Shown: positions 49,897 through 59,723, counted from the first letter of the stretch. The stretch: DNA of 61,029 nucleotides from Saccharofermentans sp. (GCA_024685385.1 JAIKVV010000080.1:1-61029); one strand, 5' to 3'. The notes: generated by a model not told the origin, from the letters alone. Made by a program: numbers and translations.

Positions 49897-51522
49897 ATGC
49901 GAAAAATCTTGATGAGAGCCTATATATCGCCGCTCGACACCTTCACGATACAGGACATCATCCTCCGTGACAGGATCGGCACCAACTCGGGGAACATGCT
50001 CTATGCGTTCTCCGTTATGAGAACGCTCATGACGGAAGATACGAAGATCGATATCGATAATTACTATGCGGAGCGCGGCCTTTACTCGAAAGAGGATGTT
50101 GACAGGATCAACTCGGAATACGATGCCTACATCCTGCCCATGGCCGATGCTTTCAGATCCGATTTCAAGACACAGTTAAGAGACCTTACCATTTTCATAA
50201 AGAGACTTACGATACCGGTCTATCTGATAGGCGTGGGCGCAAGGCTCGTCAACTGCGATTACGATAAGGACTACGATTTTGACAAGGAAGCCGGGGATTT
50301 CCTCAAGGCCGTTCGCGAAAAGACCACGATCATTGGAGTAAGGGGAAAATATACTGCAGGGTATCTCCGGAAGTTCGGCTTTACGGAAGAAAAGGATTTT
50401 ACGGTAATAGGGTGCCCGTCGCTGTTTACATTCGGCAAGCACCTGACTCAGAAGCCTTTCGAGCTTACACCCGAAAGCAGGATATCCGTCAATTATTCGG
50501 ACTGGACGCCTCTCAGGACCATAAGGAAAGTGTGGGAAGTCATCGAAAGATATCCCAATTCGCTCTTTGTCGGACAGAACGATACGGAACTCAGATCCCT
50601 CTACTACGGACTCGATAATCCCAGCTTCATCGCCAAGCGTGAAAGAGAGATAAAGAATGCCATCGACCGCGGTGAAGACACCAAGAGATTCGAGACCGAA
50701 GAATGCTATATGGACAGATGGACCTCGAGGATCTATCAGGAAGACAGGATGCGCTTTTTTACCGATGTGCCTTCGTGGTTCGCTTACATGAAGAGCATGG
50801 ACTTAAGCTTCGGCGCGAGGCTCCACGGCAACATAGTCTCGATCCTCGCGGGAACGCCGGCGTTCATAATCGCAAAAGACGGCAGGATCATAGAACTCTG
50901 CGAATACCATAACCTCCCCTCCATGAGGTTCGATCAGGTCCGGAGGGAAGATACTTTCGAGAGCATGATCGAAGGAGTGGATTTCGCCTCCCACATCAAG
51001 ACCCATAAAGAGAAGTTCAGTCACTTTATCGCTTTCCTTGATCAGAACGGGATAGATCATATCTACAAGGAAGACCGTGACAGGAAGGATGCACCCATGG
51101 ATGCGCTCCTTCCTCCTCCCGGCGAACCCATAAAGTCTTTCGTTTCCTGTTCTGATGCAGAGAAGATCGGAAGGCTCCAGGAAAGTCTCCTGCTCCGCGA
51201 TGACTATAACCAAAAGCTCAAGGGTTCACGCCACAAGCACATGGAGAAGAATATAGCCCTTGACGAGGAACTTAAGGAAAACATGAGGATCCTCGACGAT
51301 ACGAAGACAGAGCTCGAGATGGTCAAAAAAGAGCGCAATATGGGCTCTGAAAGCCTTCTCCAGATGAAGAGGGAACTCGAGCAGGCAAAGGATGATCTGA
51401 AGAAATGCAAGGCAGATCTTGCCGAGACGAAAGCACACGCGAGAAAACTCGAGAAGCTTCCGAGCTACCGAATCTATAAGGGTCTCAAGAGGATCGGTAA
51501 GAAAGTGAAGAAGGAATCGTAA
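49897..51522 (+). CDS. Polysaccharide pyruvyl transferase family protein with C-terminal coiled coil
   Basis: 541-aa protein. Residues ~1-410 are the pyruvyl transferase fold (PF04230): DTFTIQDIILRDRIGTNSGNML start, VYLIGVGARL, IIGVRGKYTAGYL, VIGCPSLFTF, and LSFGARLHGNIVSILAGTPAF, the most conserved donor-site segment. Residues ~435-520 are a heptad-rich coiled coil (MEKNIALDEELKENMRIL, then ELEMVKKERNMG...), ending in a basic tail. The family adds ketal-pyruvate to sugars of exopolysaccharide or of wall polymers that SLH domains bind. GAGGAG precedes the ATG; the four codons upstream have no site. TATAAT at 49868-49873 is a possible -10. Confidence 0.88.
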   Translation: MRKILMRAYISPLDTFTIQDIILRDRIGTNSGNMLYAFSVMRTLMTEDTKIDIDNYYAERGLYSKEDVDRINSEYDAYILPMADAFRSDFKTQLRDLTIFIKRLTIPVYLIGVGARLVNCDYDKDYDFDKEAGDFLKAVREKTTIIGVRGKYTAGYLRKFGFTEEKDFTVIGCPSLFTFGKHLTQKPFELTPESRISVNYSDWTPLRTIRKVWEVIERYPNSLFVGQNDTELRSLYYGLDNPSFIAKREREIKNAIDRGEDTKRFETEECYMDRWTSRIYQEDRMRFFTDVPSWFAYMKSMDLSFGARLHGNIVSILAGTPAFIIAKDGRIIELCEYHNLPSMRFDQVRREDTFESMIEGVDFASHIKTHKEKFSHFIAFLDQNGIDHIYKEDRDRKDAPMDALLPPPGEPIKSFVSCSDAEKIGRLQESLLLRDDYNQKLKGSRHKHMEKNIALDEELKENMRILDDTKTELEMVKKERNMGSESLLQMKRELEQAKDDLKKCKADLAETKAHARKLEKLPSYRIYKGLKRIGKKVKKES

Positions 51523-51568
51523 CACAACCGTAAAATGCGGAGTGTATAATGTCCCCGAGGATATGAAT

Positions 51569-53287
51569 ATGAAAATGGAGAAATTTGCGCTGTCTATCAT
51601 CAGCTGCCTTATGCTGGTGGCTTTCACGGGAACTGCCCTTCCTTCCGCAGGGCAGCTCACGGAATTAAGACACGTAACGATAAAGGATGATACCGTTGAG
51701 ACCAGGATGGATGACCGGGACGAGACCCTGACATTCGGCCGTGAAGATCATGGGTCCGGGACCTCAAAAGGCTACGAGATAGTTGAAAAGATGCCCGCAA
51801 GAGCAGAGATCACCGGCACAACATATGAAGGCGGTGAAGACCTGTCTTCCGACATTACGGGAAAGAAAAACAGGAAAGATCCCAAGCCGTCTACTGCCAA
51901 GGATCGCGAAGGCGGAGATACGATGGGATCTTCTTTCGACAAAGAAAGCGTAGCTGCTCCGGGCAAGGAGACTGCCCGCATCCGTGATCCCTACATGACC
52001 GCTCACAAGGGCATGGACATTTCCAAGTTCAACGGTGACATAGACTGGGATAAGGTCGTCGCGGACGGGATCGAAGCCGTCATCATCAGAGTCGGCGGCA
52101 GATACGGCGCTTCCGGACTCATATATGAAGACAGCAGAAGAGAAGAAAACCTTAAGAACGCCGTCAAGGCGGGTCTTGCAGTCGGAGTATATTTTTACAG
52201 CCAGGCCATTACGGTCGAAGAAGGCATCGAAGAAGCGAAGTTCTGCATCGAGGCCGTCAAAGGATACGATCTTGATCTTCCGATAATCATCGACTACGAG
52301 TGGGAGCCCGGATACAGGCTCGCAAATGCAGGTACAAGAGAAGAGAGGACCGAGGTCGTAAATGCTTTCTGCAAGACTGTCACCAAGGCAGGCTATACCG
52401 GCGGGATCTATGCGAGCGACTACTGTTTCAGAGACTATCTCATTGCCGAGAAGATCTACAAGAATTACTATATCTGGCTTGCTCACTGGACTTCTGCGGA
52501 GCTCCCCGGAATAACCTACACGGGTCCTTTTGACGGTTGGCAGTATTCTGCCAACGGACGCGTGGCAGGAATCGACGGTCCCGTTGACTTGGACTATTTC
52601 TACTGGATCGACAAGTTCTTCGTTAATTACTATGTTGATGACAAGCTCCTGGAAGAATCCACTCCGATAACTCTCGGTGTAAGGACCAAGACCAAGACTG
52701 CGGCCGAGCTCGGCATAGACAGTGAGGATTCATCGATCTTCGCGGGCTGGCATGTCTTCCGCGAAAGGGACAACCGCTGGGCGGCATATAAGCTTACGGA
52801 CGAAAACAAGAAGACCGTCTGGGTCGAACCGACAAGGACCGGTGATCTGCCCGAAGGCTACGACTACAAGATCTACCCCGACGGAGTCAAGATATCCGAT
52901 ACCGCCAAGGGCGGCAATGTCAATTTCTATGCGGCCTGGACGACTGACGGATATAAGATAAGATACCATAACGGCAAGACTACTGCGGATGTAACAACAT
53001 CAGTTCATTTCGGTGTCCAGACGGAGACCGCAAGTTATGAATCCTGCGGTTTTTCCAAGAAAGGTTATGTTTTCGGAGGATGGAAGGTCAGAAGGGAATA
53101 TGACGGCAAGTGGGCCGTATATGCCAATGACGATGAGACACGCAAGACCTTGTGGGTCGCCCGTGTGAACGGAGAGCTCCCTGAGGGCTATTCATACAAG
53201 ATGTACCGCAATAAGGTCAGCGTTTCGAATTCAGCTCCGACAGGCTATGTGGACTTTTACGCACATTGGGAAAAGAAAGAGTCCTAA
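51569..53287 (+). CDS. Secreted GH25 lysozyme with InlB-type C-terminal repeats
   Basis: 572-aa exported protein: signal MKMEKFALSIISCLMLVAFTG, then a ~110-residue polar, probably disordered spacer. GH25 domain at ~145-355: MDISKFNGDIDWDKV with the first Asp, VGVYFYSQAITVEEGIEEA, IIIDYEWEP with the D-x-E catalytic pair, GGIYASDYCFRDYL, and IWLAHWTS. It cuts the beta-1,4 bond of peptidoglycan between MurNAc and GlcNAc. Two C-terminal InlB B-repeat-like modules (~360-460 and ~465-570; FAGWHVFRERDNRWAAYKL and GWKVRREYDGKWAVYAN) likely bind the surface. A TATAAT at 51545-51550 is the probable -10; the ATG 8 nt after GAGG was chosen over two near neighbours. Confidence 0.92.
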   Translation: MKMEKFALSIISCLMLVAFTGTALPSAGQLTELRHVTIKDDTVETRMDDRDETLTFGREDHGSGTSKGYEIVEKMPARAEITGTTYEGGEDLSSDITGKKNRKDPKPSTAKDREGGDTMGSSFDKESVAAPGKETARIRDPYMTAHKGMDISKFNGDIDWDKVVADGIEAVIIRVGGRYGASGLIYEDSRREENLKNAVKAGLAVGVYFYSQAITVEEGIEEAKFCIEAVKGYDLDLPIIIDYEWEPGYRLANAGTREERTEVVNAFCKTVTKAGYTGGIYASDYCFRDYLIAEKIYKNYYIWLAHWTSAELPGITYTGPFDGWQYSANGRVAGIDGPVDLDYFYWIDKFFVNYYVDDKLLEESTPITLGVRTKTKTAAELGIDSEDSSIFAGWHVFRERDNRWAAYKLTDENKKTVWVEPTRTGDLPEGYDYKIYPDGVKISDTAKGGNVNFYAAWTTDGYKIRYHNGKTTADVTTSVHFGVQTETASYESCGFSKKGYVFGGWKVRREYDGKWAVYANDDETRKTLWVARVNGELPEGYSYKMYRNKVSVSNSAPTGYVDFYAHWEKKES

Positions 53288-53325
53288 AACGCAAATAATT
53301 CGACATTTGCCACATCTTTTTCACC

Positions 53326-53354
53326 TTGCTATTTATAATATGCTGTTTTAAAAT
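53326..53354 (+). promoter_or_regulatory. Putative promoter of pckA
   Basis: TTGCTA (53326-53331) and TAAAAT (53349-53354), spacer 17. A second -10 candidate, TATAAT, is at 53334-53339 without a good -35. The leader carries a GCGGC/GGCCGC stem (~53376-53393) and a strong AAGGAGG site before the ATG. Confidence 0.4.
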
Positions 53355-53425
53355 TGACCGTGGAATGTAAAACTGCGGCATCTTGGCCGCGGTTAATTGC
53401 AAAGTAAGCCAAGGAGGTCATTTTT

Positions 53426-55039
53426 ATGGCAAATGTTGATCTGACAAAGTATGGCGTAATCGGTGCTACAGAGGTTATCCACAATCCGAGCTACGATTTC
53501 CTGTACGAAGAAGAGATGAAGCCCGAGCTTGAGGGTTTCGATAAGGGACAGCTCACAGAGCTTGACGCTGTTAATGTTATGACAGGTATCTACACCGGTC
53601 GTTCCCCTAAAGATAAGTACATCGTAATGGATGACAAGTCCAAGGATACAGTATGGTGGAATACACCTGAATATCCCAACGATAACCACCCCATGACAAT
53701 AGAGACATGGGATTATGTCAAGAAACTGGCTCAGGAAGAGCTCTCCGGCAAGAGACTTTTCGTCGTTGACGCTTTCTGCGGCGCTAACAAGGATACACGC
53801 ATTGCTGTCCGCTTCATCATGGAAGTAGCTTGGCAGGCACACTTCGTATCCAACATGTTCATCCGCCCTACGGCTGAGGAACTCGAGAACTTTGAGCCTA
53901 CATTCGTTGTTTACACGGCATCCAAGGCTAAGGTTGCCAACTATGCCGAGCTCGGTCTCAATTCCGAGACATGCGTTGCATTCAATGTTTCATCCCGTGA
54001 GCAGGTTATCCTTAATACATGGTACGGCGGTGAGATGAAGAAGGGTATGTTCTCCATGATGAACTACTATCTGCCTCTTGACGGAATCGCTTCCATGCAC
54101 TGCTCCGCCAACACAGATATGGAAGGCAAGCACACAGCTATCTTCTTCGGTCTTTCCGGTACAGGTAAGACAACACTTTCCACAGATCCTAAGAGACTTC
54201 TCATCGGTGACGACGAGCACGGCTGGGACGACAACGGTGTCTTCAACTTCGAGGGCGGCTGCTATGCTAAGGTTATCAACCTCTCCAAGGAGAATGAGCC
54301 TGACATCTACAACGCCATCAAGAGAGACGCTCTCCTTGAGAACGTAACAGTTGACGGCGAAGGCAAGATCGACTTCGCAGACAAGTCCGTAACGGAGAAC
54401 ACACGTGTTTCCTATCCTATCGACCACATCGAGAAGATCGCTAAGAACGTTAACAAGATCTCTTCCGGTCCGGCTGCAGAGAACGTAATCTTCCTTTCTG
54501 CTGACGCTTTCGGCGTTCTGCCTCCTGTTTCCATCCTGACACCCGAGCAGACAAAGTACTACTTCCTCTCCGGATTTACTGCAAAGCTCGCAGGTACAGA
54601 GCGCGGAATCACCGAGCCTACCCCTACATTCTCCGCTTGCTTCGGTCAGGCATTCCTGGAACTCCATCCTACAAAGTATGCTGAGGAGCTCGTAAAGAAG
54701 ATGGAGAAGTCCGGCGCTAAGGCTTACCTCGTTAACACAGGCTGGAACGGCACAGGCAAGAGAATCTCTATCCCTGATACCCGCGGAATCATCGATGCAA
54801 TCCTCGACGGTTCCATCAAGGACGCTCCCACAAAGAAGATCCCTTACTTCGATTTCGAAGTACCTACGGAGCTCCCCGGCGTATCCACAGAGATCCTTGA
54901 TCCCAGAGATACATACGCTGATGCAGCTGAGTGGGACAAGAAGGCCCAGGATCTCGCAGGCAGATTCATCAAGAACTTCAAGAAGTATGAGACCAACGAA
55001 GCAGGCAAAGCTCTTGTAGCAGCAGGCCCCAAGCTCTGA
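53426..55039 (+). CDS. pckA: Phosphoenolpyruvate carboxykinase (ATP)
   Basis: 537-aa ATP-type PEPCK interconverting oxaloacetate + ATP and PEP + CO2 + ADP. Motifs: [11 protein letters not shown] (substrate Arg), [18 protein letters not shown] (Lys/metal site), the P-loop [34 protein letters not shown] (metal Asp pair) and [17 protein letters not shown]. Length is normal. Its codon choice (many ACA, GTT, TCT) differs from neighbours and suggests high expression. In a fermenting anaerobe it may run toward oxaloacetate; the sodium-pumping oxaloacetate decarboxylase operon lies ~3.5 kb away. Monocistronic with a strong ribosome site and terminator. Confidence 0.97.
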   Translation: MANVDLTKYGVIGATEVIHNPSYDFLYEEEMKPELEGFDKGQLTELDAVNVMTGIYTGRSPKDKYIVMDDKSKDTVWWNTPEYPNDNHPMTIETWDYVKKLAQEELSGKRLFVVDAFCGANKDTRIAVRFIMEVAWQAHFVSNMFIRPTAEELENFEPTFVVYTASKAKVANYAELGLNSETCVAFNVSSREQVILNTWYGGEMKKGMFSMMNYYLPLDGIASMHCSANTDMEGKHTAIFFGLSGTGKTTLSTDPKRLLIGDDEHGWDDNGVFNFEGGCYAKVINLSKENEPDIYNAIKRDALLENVTVDGEGKIDFADKSVTENTRVSYPIDHIEKIAKNVNKISSGPAAENVIFLSADAFGVLPPVSILTPEQTKYYFLSGFTAKLAGTERGITEPTPTFSACFGQAFLELHPTKYAEELVKKMEKSGAKAYLVNTGWNGTGKRISIPDTRGIIDAILDGSIKDAPTKKIPYFDFEVPTELPGVSTEILDPRDTYADAAEWDKKAQDLAGRFIKNFKKYETNEAGKALVAAGPKL

Positions 55040-55061
55040 TATAATCTATTCAGATCAAGCC

Positions 55062-55095
55062 GCCTCCCCGCGGCAAAGCAGCGGGGAGGCTTTAT
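55062..55095 (+). terminator. Rho-independent terminator after pckA
   Basis: Perfect 10-bp GC stem, GCCTCCCCGC (55062-55071) with GCGGGGAGGC (55081-55090), followed by TTTAT. Confidence 0.9.
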
Positions 55096-55110
55096 ACTAT
55101 CCAGAAGCTT

Positions 55111-55140
55111 TTGACAGTCCAAGAGGCTGACAGAGAATAA
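55111..55140 (+). promoter_or_regulatory. Putative promoter of the PPC-SLH gene
   Basis: A consensus TTGACA (55111-55116) is followed at 18 bp by GAATAA (55135-55140), about 25 nt before the start codon with AAGGAGAAG between. Confidence 0.4.
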
Positions 55141-55164
55141 ATATATGGACAAAGGAGAAGCATT

Positions 55165-56454
55165 ATGAACAAATTTACGAAAGCCATGACCAGCTTACTG
55201 ACAACAGTCATCCTCGTTGGCGGACTGTCTGTCGGAACTGTTTTCGCTGCCGAGAAGAACGATCCTAACGAGCCGAACGACACTTATGACAAAGCTACAT
55301 CAATGGAAATCGGCAAGACCTATAATGGCGAGATTGGTGATCTTAAGAAATGGGAGAAGAAGGGGGTTGATGATGAGGATTGGTTTAAGATCAAACTTAC
55401 AAAGGGCCAAGGCTACAAGTTCACTTTGGAAGGTTTTACCAGCAGATTCGCAGAAACAACTCTCATAATTTCAGGTTATTGCAATAAAGATAACGCTAAG
55501 AACAAGAGCACAGATTTGTTTATCAAAAGCGCTCTTCTAAGTGCAAAGAAGGACACAGTTGATTTTGCAGTTGAAGAGACCGGCACATACTACTTCAGAC
55601 TCTATAACTTCTTTAATTACAATACAGCTACAAGGGGTCCTCTTCTTAAATCAACAACTTATAAGATTTCCATTAAGGAAGGCACCCTGCCCCTAAGGCT
55701 CATCTACACTAATAACGGTTATTCTGCAGTTTGCGGCAGCAAGATACAGCTTTACACCAGTTACGATATAAAGTCCTGGACTTCTTCCGACAAGAATGTC
55801 GCTACGGTTACTGACGGCGGTTTGATCACTCTTAAGCAGGCCGGTCCTGTCTTGATTTCTGGTAAGGCCGGATCCACCACTCAGACACTTCTTCTCCAGG
55901 TTCTCTATAAGGATGTTACCAATGAGAAGAATTTCTGGTATGAACCTACAAACGCTTTGACCAACCAGAATGTTGTAAAGGGTTATAACAAGCAGACAAA
56001 GTTTAAACCTGCTAACGAATGTACAAGAGCTCAGATGGTTACATTCCTCTGGAGACTCAACGGCAGCCCCAAGCCGAAGACGACGAGTACAAAGTTTACT
56101 GATATAAAGAAGGACGATTATTTCTACAAGGCAGTCCTCTGGGCAGTTGAGAGGGGTATCACTACAGGTACTTCCAAGACAACATTCAGCCCTAAGAAGG
56201 TATGTACGAGAGCACAGACTGTTACATTCCTTTACAGGATGGCAGGATCCCCTTCCATAGGTTCCGCTAAGAATCCTTTCACCAAGGATGTCAAGAAGTC
56301 TGATTATTTCTACAACGCAGTCATCTGGGCTTCCAAGAAGAAGATCGTTGCAGGTTATGACGACGGCACATTCAGACCTAAGAACAAGTGCCTCAGAAGA
56401 CAGATGGTTACATTCCTTTATAAGTACGAAAACAATGTAATGAATAAAAAGTAA
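55165..56454 (+). CDS. Secreted PPC-like, Ig-like and SLH-domain surface protein
   Basis: 429-aa exported protein, signal MNKFTKAMTSLLTTVILVGG cleaved near VFAAE. Residues ~28-175 resemble a bacterial pre-peptidase C-terminal (PPC) domain: NDPNEPNDTYDKATSMEIG, VDDEDWFKIKLTKGQGYKF, and TGTYYFRLYNFF. A short Ig-like domain (~185-250; WTSSDKNVATVTDGG) is followed by three SLH repeats (~252-425) with the same CTRAQM, CTRAQT and CLRRQM cysteines as the two sister proteins. There is no catalytic domain. It is directly followed by an SLH serine protease, and PPC domains often accompany secreted proteases, so it may be a partner or a wall-bound spacer; this is inference. Confidence 0.9.
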   Translation: MNKFTKAMTSLLTTVILVGGLSVGTVFAAEKNDPNEPNDTYDKATSMEIGKTYNGEIGDLKKWEKKGVDDEDWFKIKLTKGQGYKFTLEGFTSRFAETTLIISGYCNKDNAKNKSTDLFIKSALLSAKKDTVDFAVEETGTYYFRLYNFFNYNTATRGPLLKSTTYKISIKEGTLPLRLIYTNNGYSAVCGSKIQLYTSYDIKSWTSSDKNVATVTDGGLITLKQAGPVLISGKAGSTTQTLLLQVLYKDVTNEKNFWYEPTNALTNQNVVKGYNKQTKFKPANECTRAQMVTFLWRLNGSPKPKTTSTKFTDIKKDDYFYKAVLWAVERGITTGTSKTTFSPKKVCTRAQTVTFLYRMAGSPSIGSAKNPFTKDVKKSDYFYNAVIWASKKKIVAGYDDGTFRPKNKCLRRQMVTFLYKYENNVMNKK

Positions 56455-56501
56455 TCATTGTTTTGATCTGTTCAATTTGGATAATCGAATTATCGGAATT
56501 T

Positions 56502-56524
56502 CCGGGGCATCTTGGGTGCCCCGG
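56502..56524 (+). terminator. Hairpin, likely terminator of the PPC-SLH gene
   Basis: CCGGGGCA (56502-56509) pairs with TGCCCCGG (56517-56524); only a short, interrupted T-run follows. A TTGTTT/GATAAT pair (56458-56463, 56480-56485, spacer 16) upstream could start the next gene, in which case this stem would be in its leader. Confidence 0.6.
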
Positions 56525-56559
56525 GATTTCTTGAATAAAAATCAAAGGGTGGATTTTAA

Positions 56560-58275
56560 ATGAAAAACAAAATTTTAAAGAAGGTTGCGCTCGTTCTGGC
56601 AGCTGCTTCCGTCTTCGGAACATTCGGCGTTAACATGCCTGTCCTGGCGGCAGCAGACACATCTGCAACTCAGACCGGAAGCATTAAAAACATAGAAGAA
56701 CTGGTCAAGACCAAGGGTCCCGCCGAGAAGGTTACATTAGGTCCTGCGATAAGTCAGGAAAAGATCATCGGCAAGGATAACAGGACCCAGATTAAAGATA
56801 CGACCAAATATCCTTATTCTGCCATTGCACACATGAAGATGGAGTTTAAATGCGGAAGACCGGATCATAGCGGATACGGCACGGGCTTCATGATCTCGGA
56901 CAATACCCTGCTTACGGCAGGACATTGTACATACTGCTCAGAATGCGGAGCAGGACTTGCTGCCATCGAATTCAAGTTCGGCTACGATAATACCAGCGGT
57001 GACTATCTGGTGGGCGTTGAAGGATGCGAAGCATATTACAACGATGCCAACTATATCAACGGAAATTTCAACAACTGGATGGAAGAAGAACATTATGACT
57101 ATGCTTATATCAAGTTCAAGGCACCCATCGGATCCATAACCGGACACTTCGGCATAAAGGCATTTTCCGACAGCGATCTTAAGAGTAAGAAATTTACCGT
57201 CGGCGGTTACCGTTTACCTGATGACCCGCTCTACATGCTCACCGGCAAGGTCACTCCTGGCTGGAAATTTACCAATAGAGGGTATGACTATGAGTATGAA
57301 GATGATTATATCATCTCCTATACGATGGACACTACTCCAGGAAACAGCGGCGGTCCTTTATTTGACAAGGATTACTATATTGCAGGCATCCATATTTCAG
57401 GTATTGTCGACGATTACGGTGACGGCGCGAACTTTGCAAGAAGGATCACCAAGGACATCATCAAGGATCTGAAAGACAAGAAGCTCATCAGTGATACCAA
57501 GCCTGTCAAGGCGGCAACCCTCAAGACCGTCAAGGACGGCGATAACATCAAAGTAAATATGAATAACAAGAGCAGACTGGCGCTCCAGCTCTCCGGAGCA
57601 AAGTGGACGTCGGCAGATACGTCCGTTGCCACAGTCAACAGCATCGGTGTCGTTACTGCCAAGAAGATCGGCAAGACGGTCATCACGGGAGAACACAACG
57701 GCAAGACCACAAAGGTCACGGTCAATGTCCAGTATTCCGATGTTACCGATTCATCCAAGTTCTGGTACACGCCTACTTATTATCTGACGGCAAAGGATGT
57801 TGTTAAGGGTTACGACGATCAGACCAAGTTCAAGCCTGCCAACGAATGTTCCAGAGCTCAGATGGTAACCTTCCTTTGGAGACTCAACGGCAGCCCCGAG
57901 CCCAAGTCCATGAAGACGAAGTTTGAGGACATCGAGAAGGGCGATTACTTCTACAAGGCAGTTCTCTGGGCAGTCGAAAAGGGCATTACCACAGGCGCTT
58001 CCAAGACAGCGTTTAATCCTCAGGGCATCTGTTCGAGAGCACAGACGGTTACATTCCTTTACCGTATGGCAGGCAAGCCTTCGATCGGTTCTGCCAAGTG
58101 TCCTTTCAAGGATGTACAGAAGGGTGAGTATTACTACAATGCAGTCATCTGGGCTTCCGGCAAGAAGCTCGTCGCAGGTTATGACGACGGCACATTCAGG
58201 CCTAAGGATAACTGCTTAAGACGCCAGATGGTTACATTCCTCTATAAGTACGATAAGACCATCAATAAGAAATAA
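56560..58275 (+). CDS. SLH-anchored trypsin/V8-like serine protease
   Basis: 571-aa exported protease with signal peptide (cleavage near VLAAAD, residue ~32). The S1 (chymotrypsin-fold) domain spans ~80-310 with a full triad: His122 in LLTAGHCTYC, Asp180 in HYDYAYIKF and Ser263 in TTPGNSGGPLF; two Cys near the His may form a disulfide (CTYCSEC). It resembles V8 glutamyl endopeptidase-like enzymes. An Ig-like domain (~325-390; TSADTSVATVNSIG) and three SLH repeats (~395-568) with the shared cysteines follow. It should act on the cell surface. Substrate preference is unknown. It is the second of two adjacent genes with near-identical C-terminal modules, so a local duplication is likely. Confidence 0.93.
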   Translation: MKNKILKKVALVLAAASVFGTFGVNMPVLAAADTSATQTGSIKNIEELVKTKGPAEKVTLGPAISQEKIIGKDNRTQIKDTTKYPYSAIAHMKMEFKCGRPDHSGYGTGFMISDNTLLTAGHCTYCSECGAGLAAIEFKFGYDNTSGDYLVGVEGCEAYYNDANYINGNFNNWMEEEHYDYAYIKFKAPIGSITGHFGIKAFSDSDLKSKKFTVGGYRLPDDPLYMLTGKVTPGWKFTNRGYDYEYEDDYIISYTMDTTPGNSGGPLFDKDYYIAGIHISGIVDDYGDGANFARRITKDIIKDLKDKKLISDTKPVKAATLKTVKDGDNIKVNMNNKSRLALQLSGAKWTSADTSVATVNSIGVVTAKKIGKTVITGEHNGKTTKVTVNVQYSDVTDSSKFWYTPTYYLTAKDVVKGYDDQTKFKPANECSRAQMVTFLWRLNGSPEPKSMKTKFEDIEKGDYFYKAVLWAVEKGITTGASKTAFNPQGICSRAQTVTFLYRMAGKPSIGSAKCPFKDVQKGEYYYNAVIWASGKKLVAGYDDGTFRPKDNCLRRQMVTFLYKYDKTINKK

Positions 58276-58303
58276 TATAGTACTTATATAATGGCTTAAC
58301 TTC

Positions 58304-58340
58304 AAGGGTCGCTTCCACGGGGAAGCGGCCCTTATTCTTT
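58304..58340 (+). terminator. Rho-independent terminator after the SLH protease gene
   Basis: AAGGGTCGCTTCC (58304-58316) with GGAAGCGGCCCTT (58321-58333), one wobble pair, followed by a T-rich stretch. Between here and the next terminator (58341-58473) I see no gene or clear signal. Confidence 0.85.
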
Positions 58341-58473
58341 TCGAAAAGCAAAGGAAGCAGCAGGTCACAGTTTCAAAGTGCACACGATGCTTTCACCTTG
58401 CACTGACCGGATCTGATCTGATCAGGCAAAGAGATAAGGCAGGGAGAACAGGCAAGCAAAAAAAGCCAGGAAT

Positions 58474-58502
58474 AAAGGCTGCCTCAGATGAGACAGCCTT
58501 TT
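58474..58502 (-). terminator. Terminator of the oxaloacetate decarboxylase operon
   Basis: AAAGGCTGCCTC (58474-58485) with GAGACAGCCTTT (58490-58501), one mismatch. On the minus strand the stem is followed by TT/A-rich sequence; it lies just past the beta-subunit stop. Confidence 0.8.
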
Positions 58503-58526
58503 ATGGTAATTGAAAGTTAACTTCTG

Positions 58527-59723
58527 TCAGCCGAAGAGACTGAGGAGTACGCCTGCTGCAACGGCAGAACCGATAACGCCTGCAACGTTCGGACCCATGG
58601 CATGCATGAGAAGGAAGTTGGAAGGGTTCTCTTTCTGTCCGACCTTGGATGCTACACGCGCTGCCATAGGAACGGCGGAAACACCTGCTGCACCGATGAG
58701 GGGGTTGATCTTACCCTTGGACAGGTAGTACATAGCGATACCGATGAGGAGACCGCCGACTGTAGCGAAAGCGAAAGCGATAAGTCCGAGAACGATGATC
58801 TTGAGTGTTTCGGGCTTTAAGAAGTTTGTTCCGACTGCAGTAGCACCGACGGAAGTTCCGAGGAAGATCGTTACGATGTTGCAAAGTGCGTTCTGAGCTG
58901 TATCGGAAAGTCTTTCCGTAACGCCGGACTCTCTGAAGAGGTTACCGAGCATGAGGCAGCCGAGGAGAGGTGCAACGGTAGGAAGGATAAGGATACATAC
59001 TACGGATACGATAACGGGGAAGCAGATCTTCTCGACCTTGGATACGGGTCTTGTCTGCTCCATCTTGACCTGACGCATCTTCTTGGTGGTCAGAAGCTTC
59101 ATGATAGGCGGCTGGATCATGGGGATCAGGGCCATATATGAATATGCCGCGATGGCGATTGCGCCGAGGAGCTCGGGAGCGAGCTTGGATGTAAGGTAGA
59201 TAGCCGTAGGGCCGTCAGCACCGCCGATGATGGCGATGGAAGCAGCACCCTGTGCATCAAAGCCCAGGATGGTTGCCATGACGAATGCGAACGAGATACC
59301 GAACTGAGCGCCTGCGCCCATGAAGAAGCTCGAAGGTCTTGAGATCAGGGGACCGAAGTCTGTCATTGCGCCGACTGCCATGAAGATGAGGCAGGGGAAG
59401 ATGTCGAGCTTGATTCCGATATAAAGGAAATCGAAAAGTCCGGGCTCGATCTCAGCGCCTGTTACGGGGTCGACTCCGTGGCCGCCCAGTGCAGCCCAGT
59501 TGATACCGCCCTGGAACCACTCGGGATGGAAGATTCCGCCGCCGGGCCAGGGGAGGTTTGTAAGCATCATGCCGAATGCTATGGGAAGAAGGAGGAGCGG
59601 TTCGAACTGCTTTTTAATGGCGAGGTAGAACAGAACGAATGATAAAAGGATCATTACGCCCTGCTGCCAGGTCATGTTGGCAATGCCCGACTGGCTCCAT
59701 AAATCACTAATTACTTCAATCAT
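58527..59723 (-). CDS. oadB: Sodium-translocating decarboxylase, beta subunit
   Basis: 398-aa integral membrane subunit with about nine to eleven helices. It takes CO2 from carboxybiotin and pumps Na+ outward. Family signatures: WQQGVMILLSFVLFYLAI at the N-terminus, the conserved GFDAQGAASIAIIGGADGPTAIYLTSKLAPELLGAI with the Asp of the Na+/H+ path, YSYMALIPMIQPPIMKLLTTKKMR, and GGLLIGIAMYYLSKGKINPLIGAAGVSAVPMAARV with the second ion-site region. The alpha subunit of this operon is of the carboxytransferase 5S type, so oxaloacetate is the expected substrate rather than methylmalonyl-CoA. Last gene of the minus-strand operon, 15 nt after the biotin carrier gene. Confidence 0.95.
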   Translation of the reverse strand: MIEVISDLWSQSGIANMTWQQGVMILLSFVLFYLAIKKQFEPLLLLPIAFGMMLTNLPWPGGGIFHPEWFQGGINWAALGGHGVDPVTGAEIEPGLFDFLYIGIKLDIFPCLIFMAVGAMTDFGPLISRPSSFFMGAGAQFGISFAFVMATILGFDAQGAASIAIIGGADGPTAIYLTSKLAPELLGAIAIAAYSYMALIPMIQPPIMKLLTTKKMRQVKMEQTRPVSKVEKICFPVIVSVVCILILPTVAPLLGCLMLGNLFRESGVTERLSDTAQNALCNIVTIFLGTSVGATAVGTNFLKPETLKIIVLGLIAFAFATVGGLLIGIAMYYLSKGKINPLIGAAGVSAVPMAARVASKVGQKENPSNFLLMHAMGPNVAGVIGSAVAAGVLLSLFG

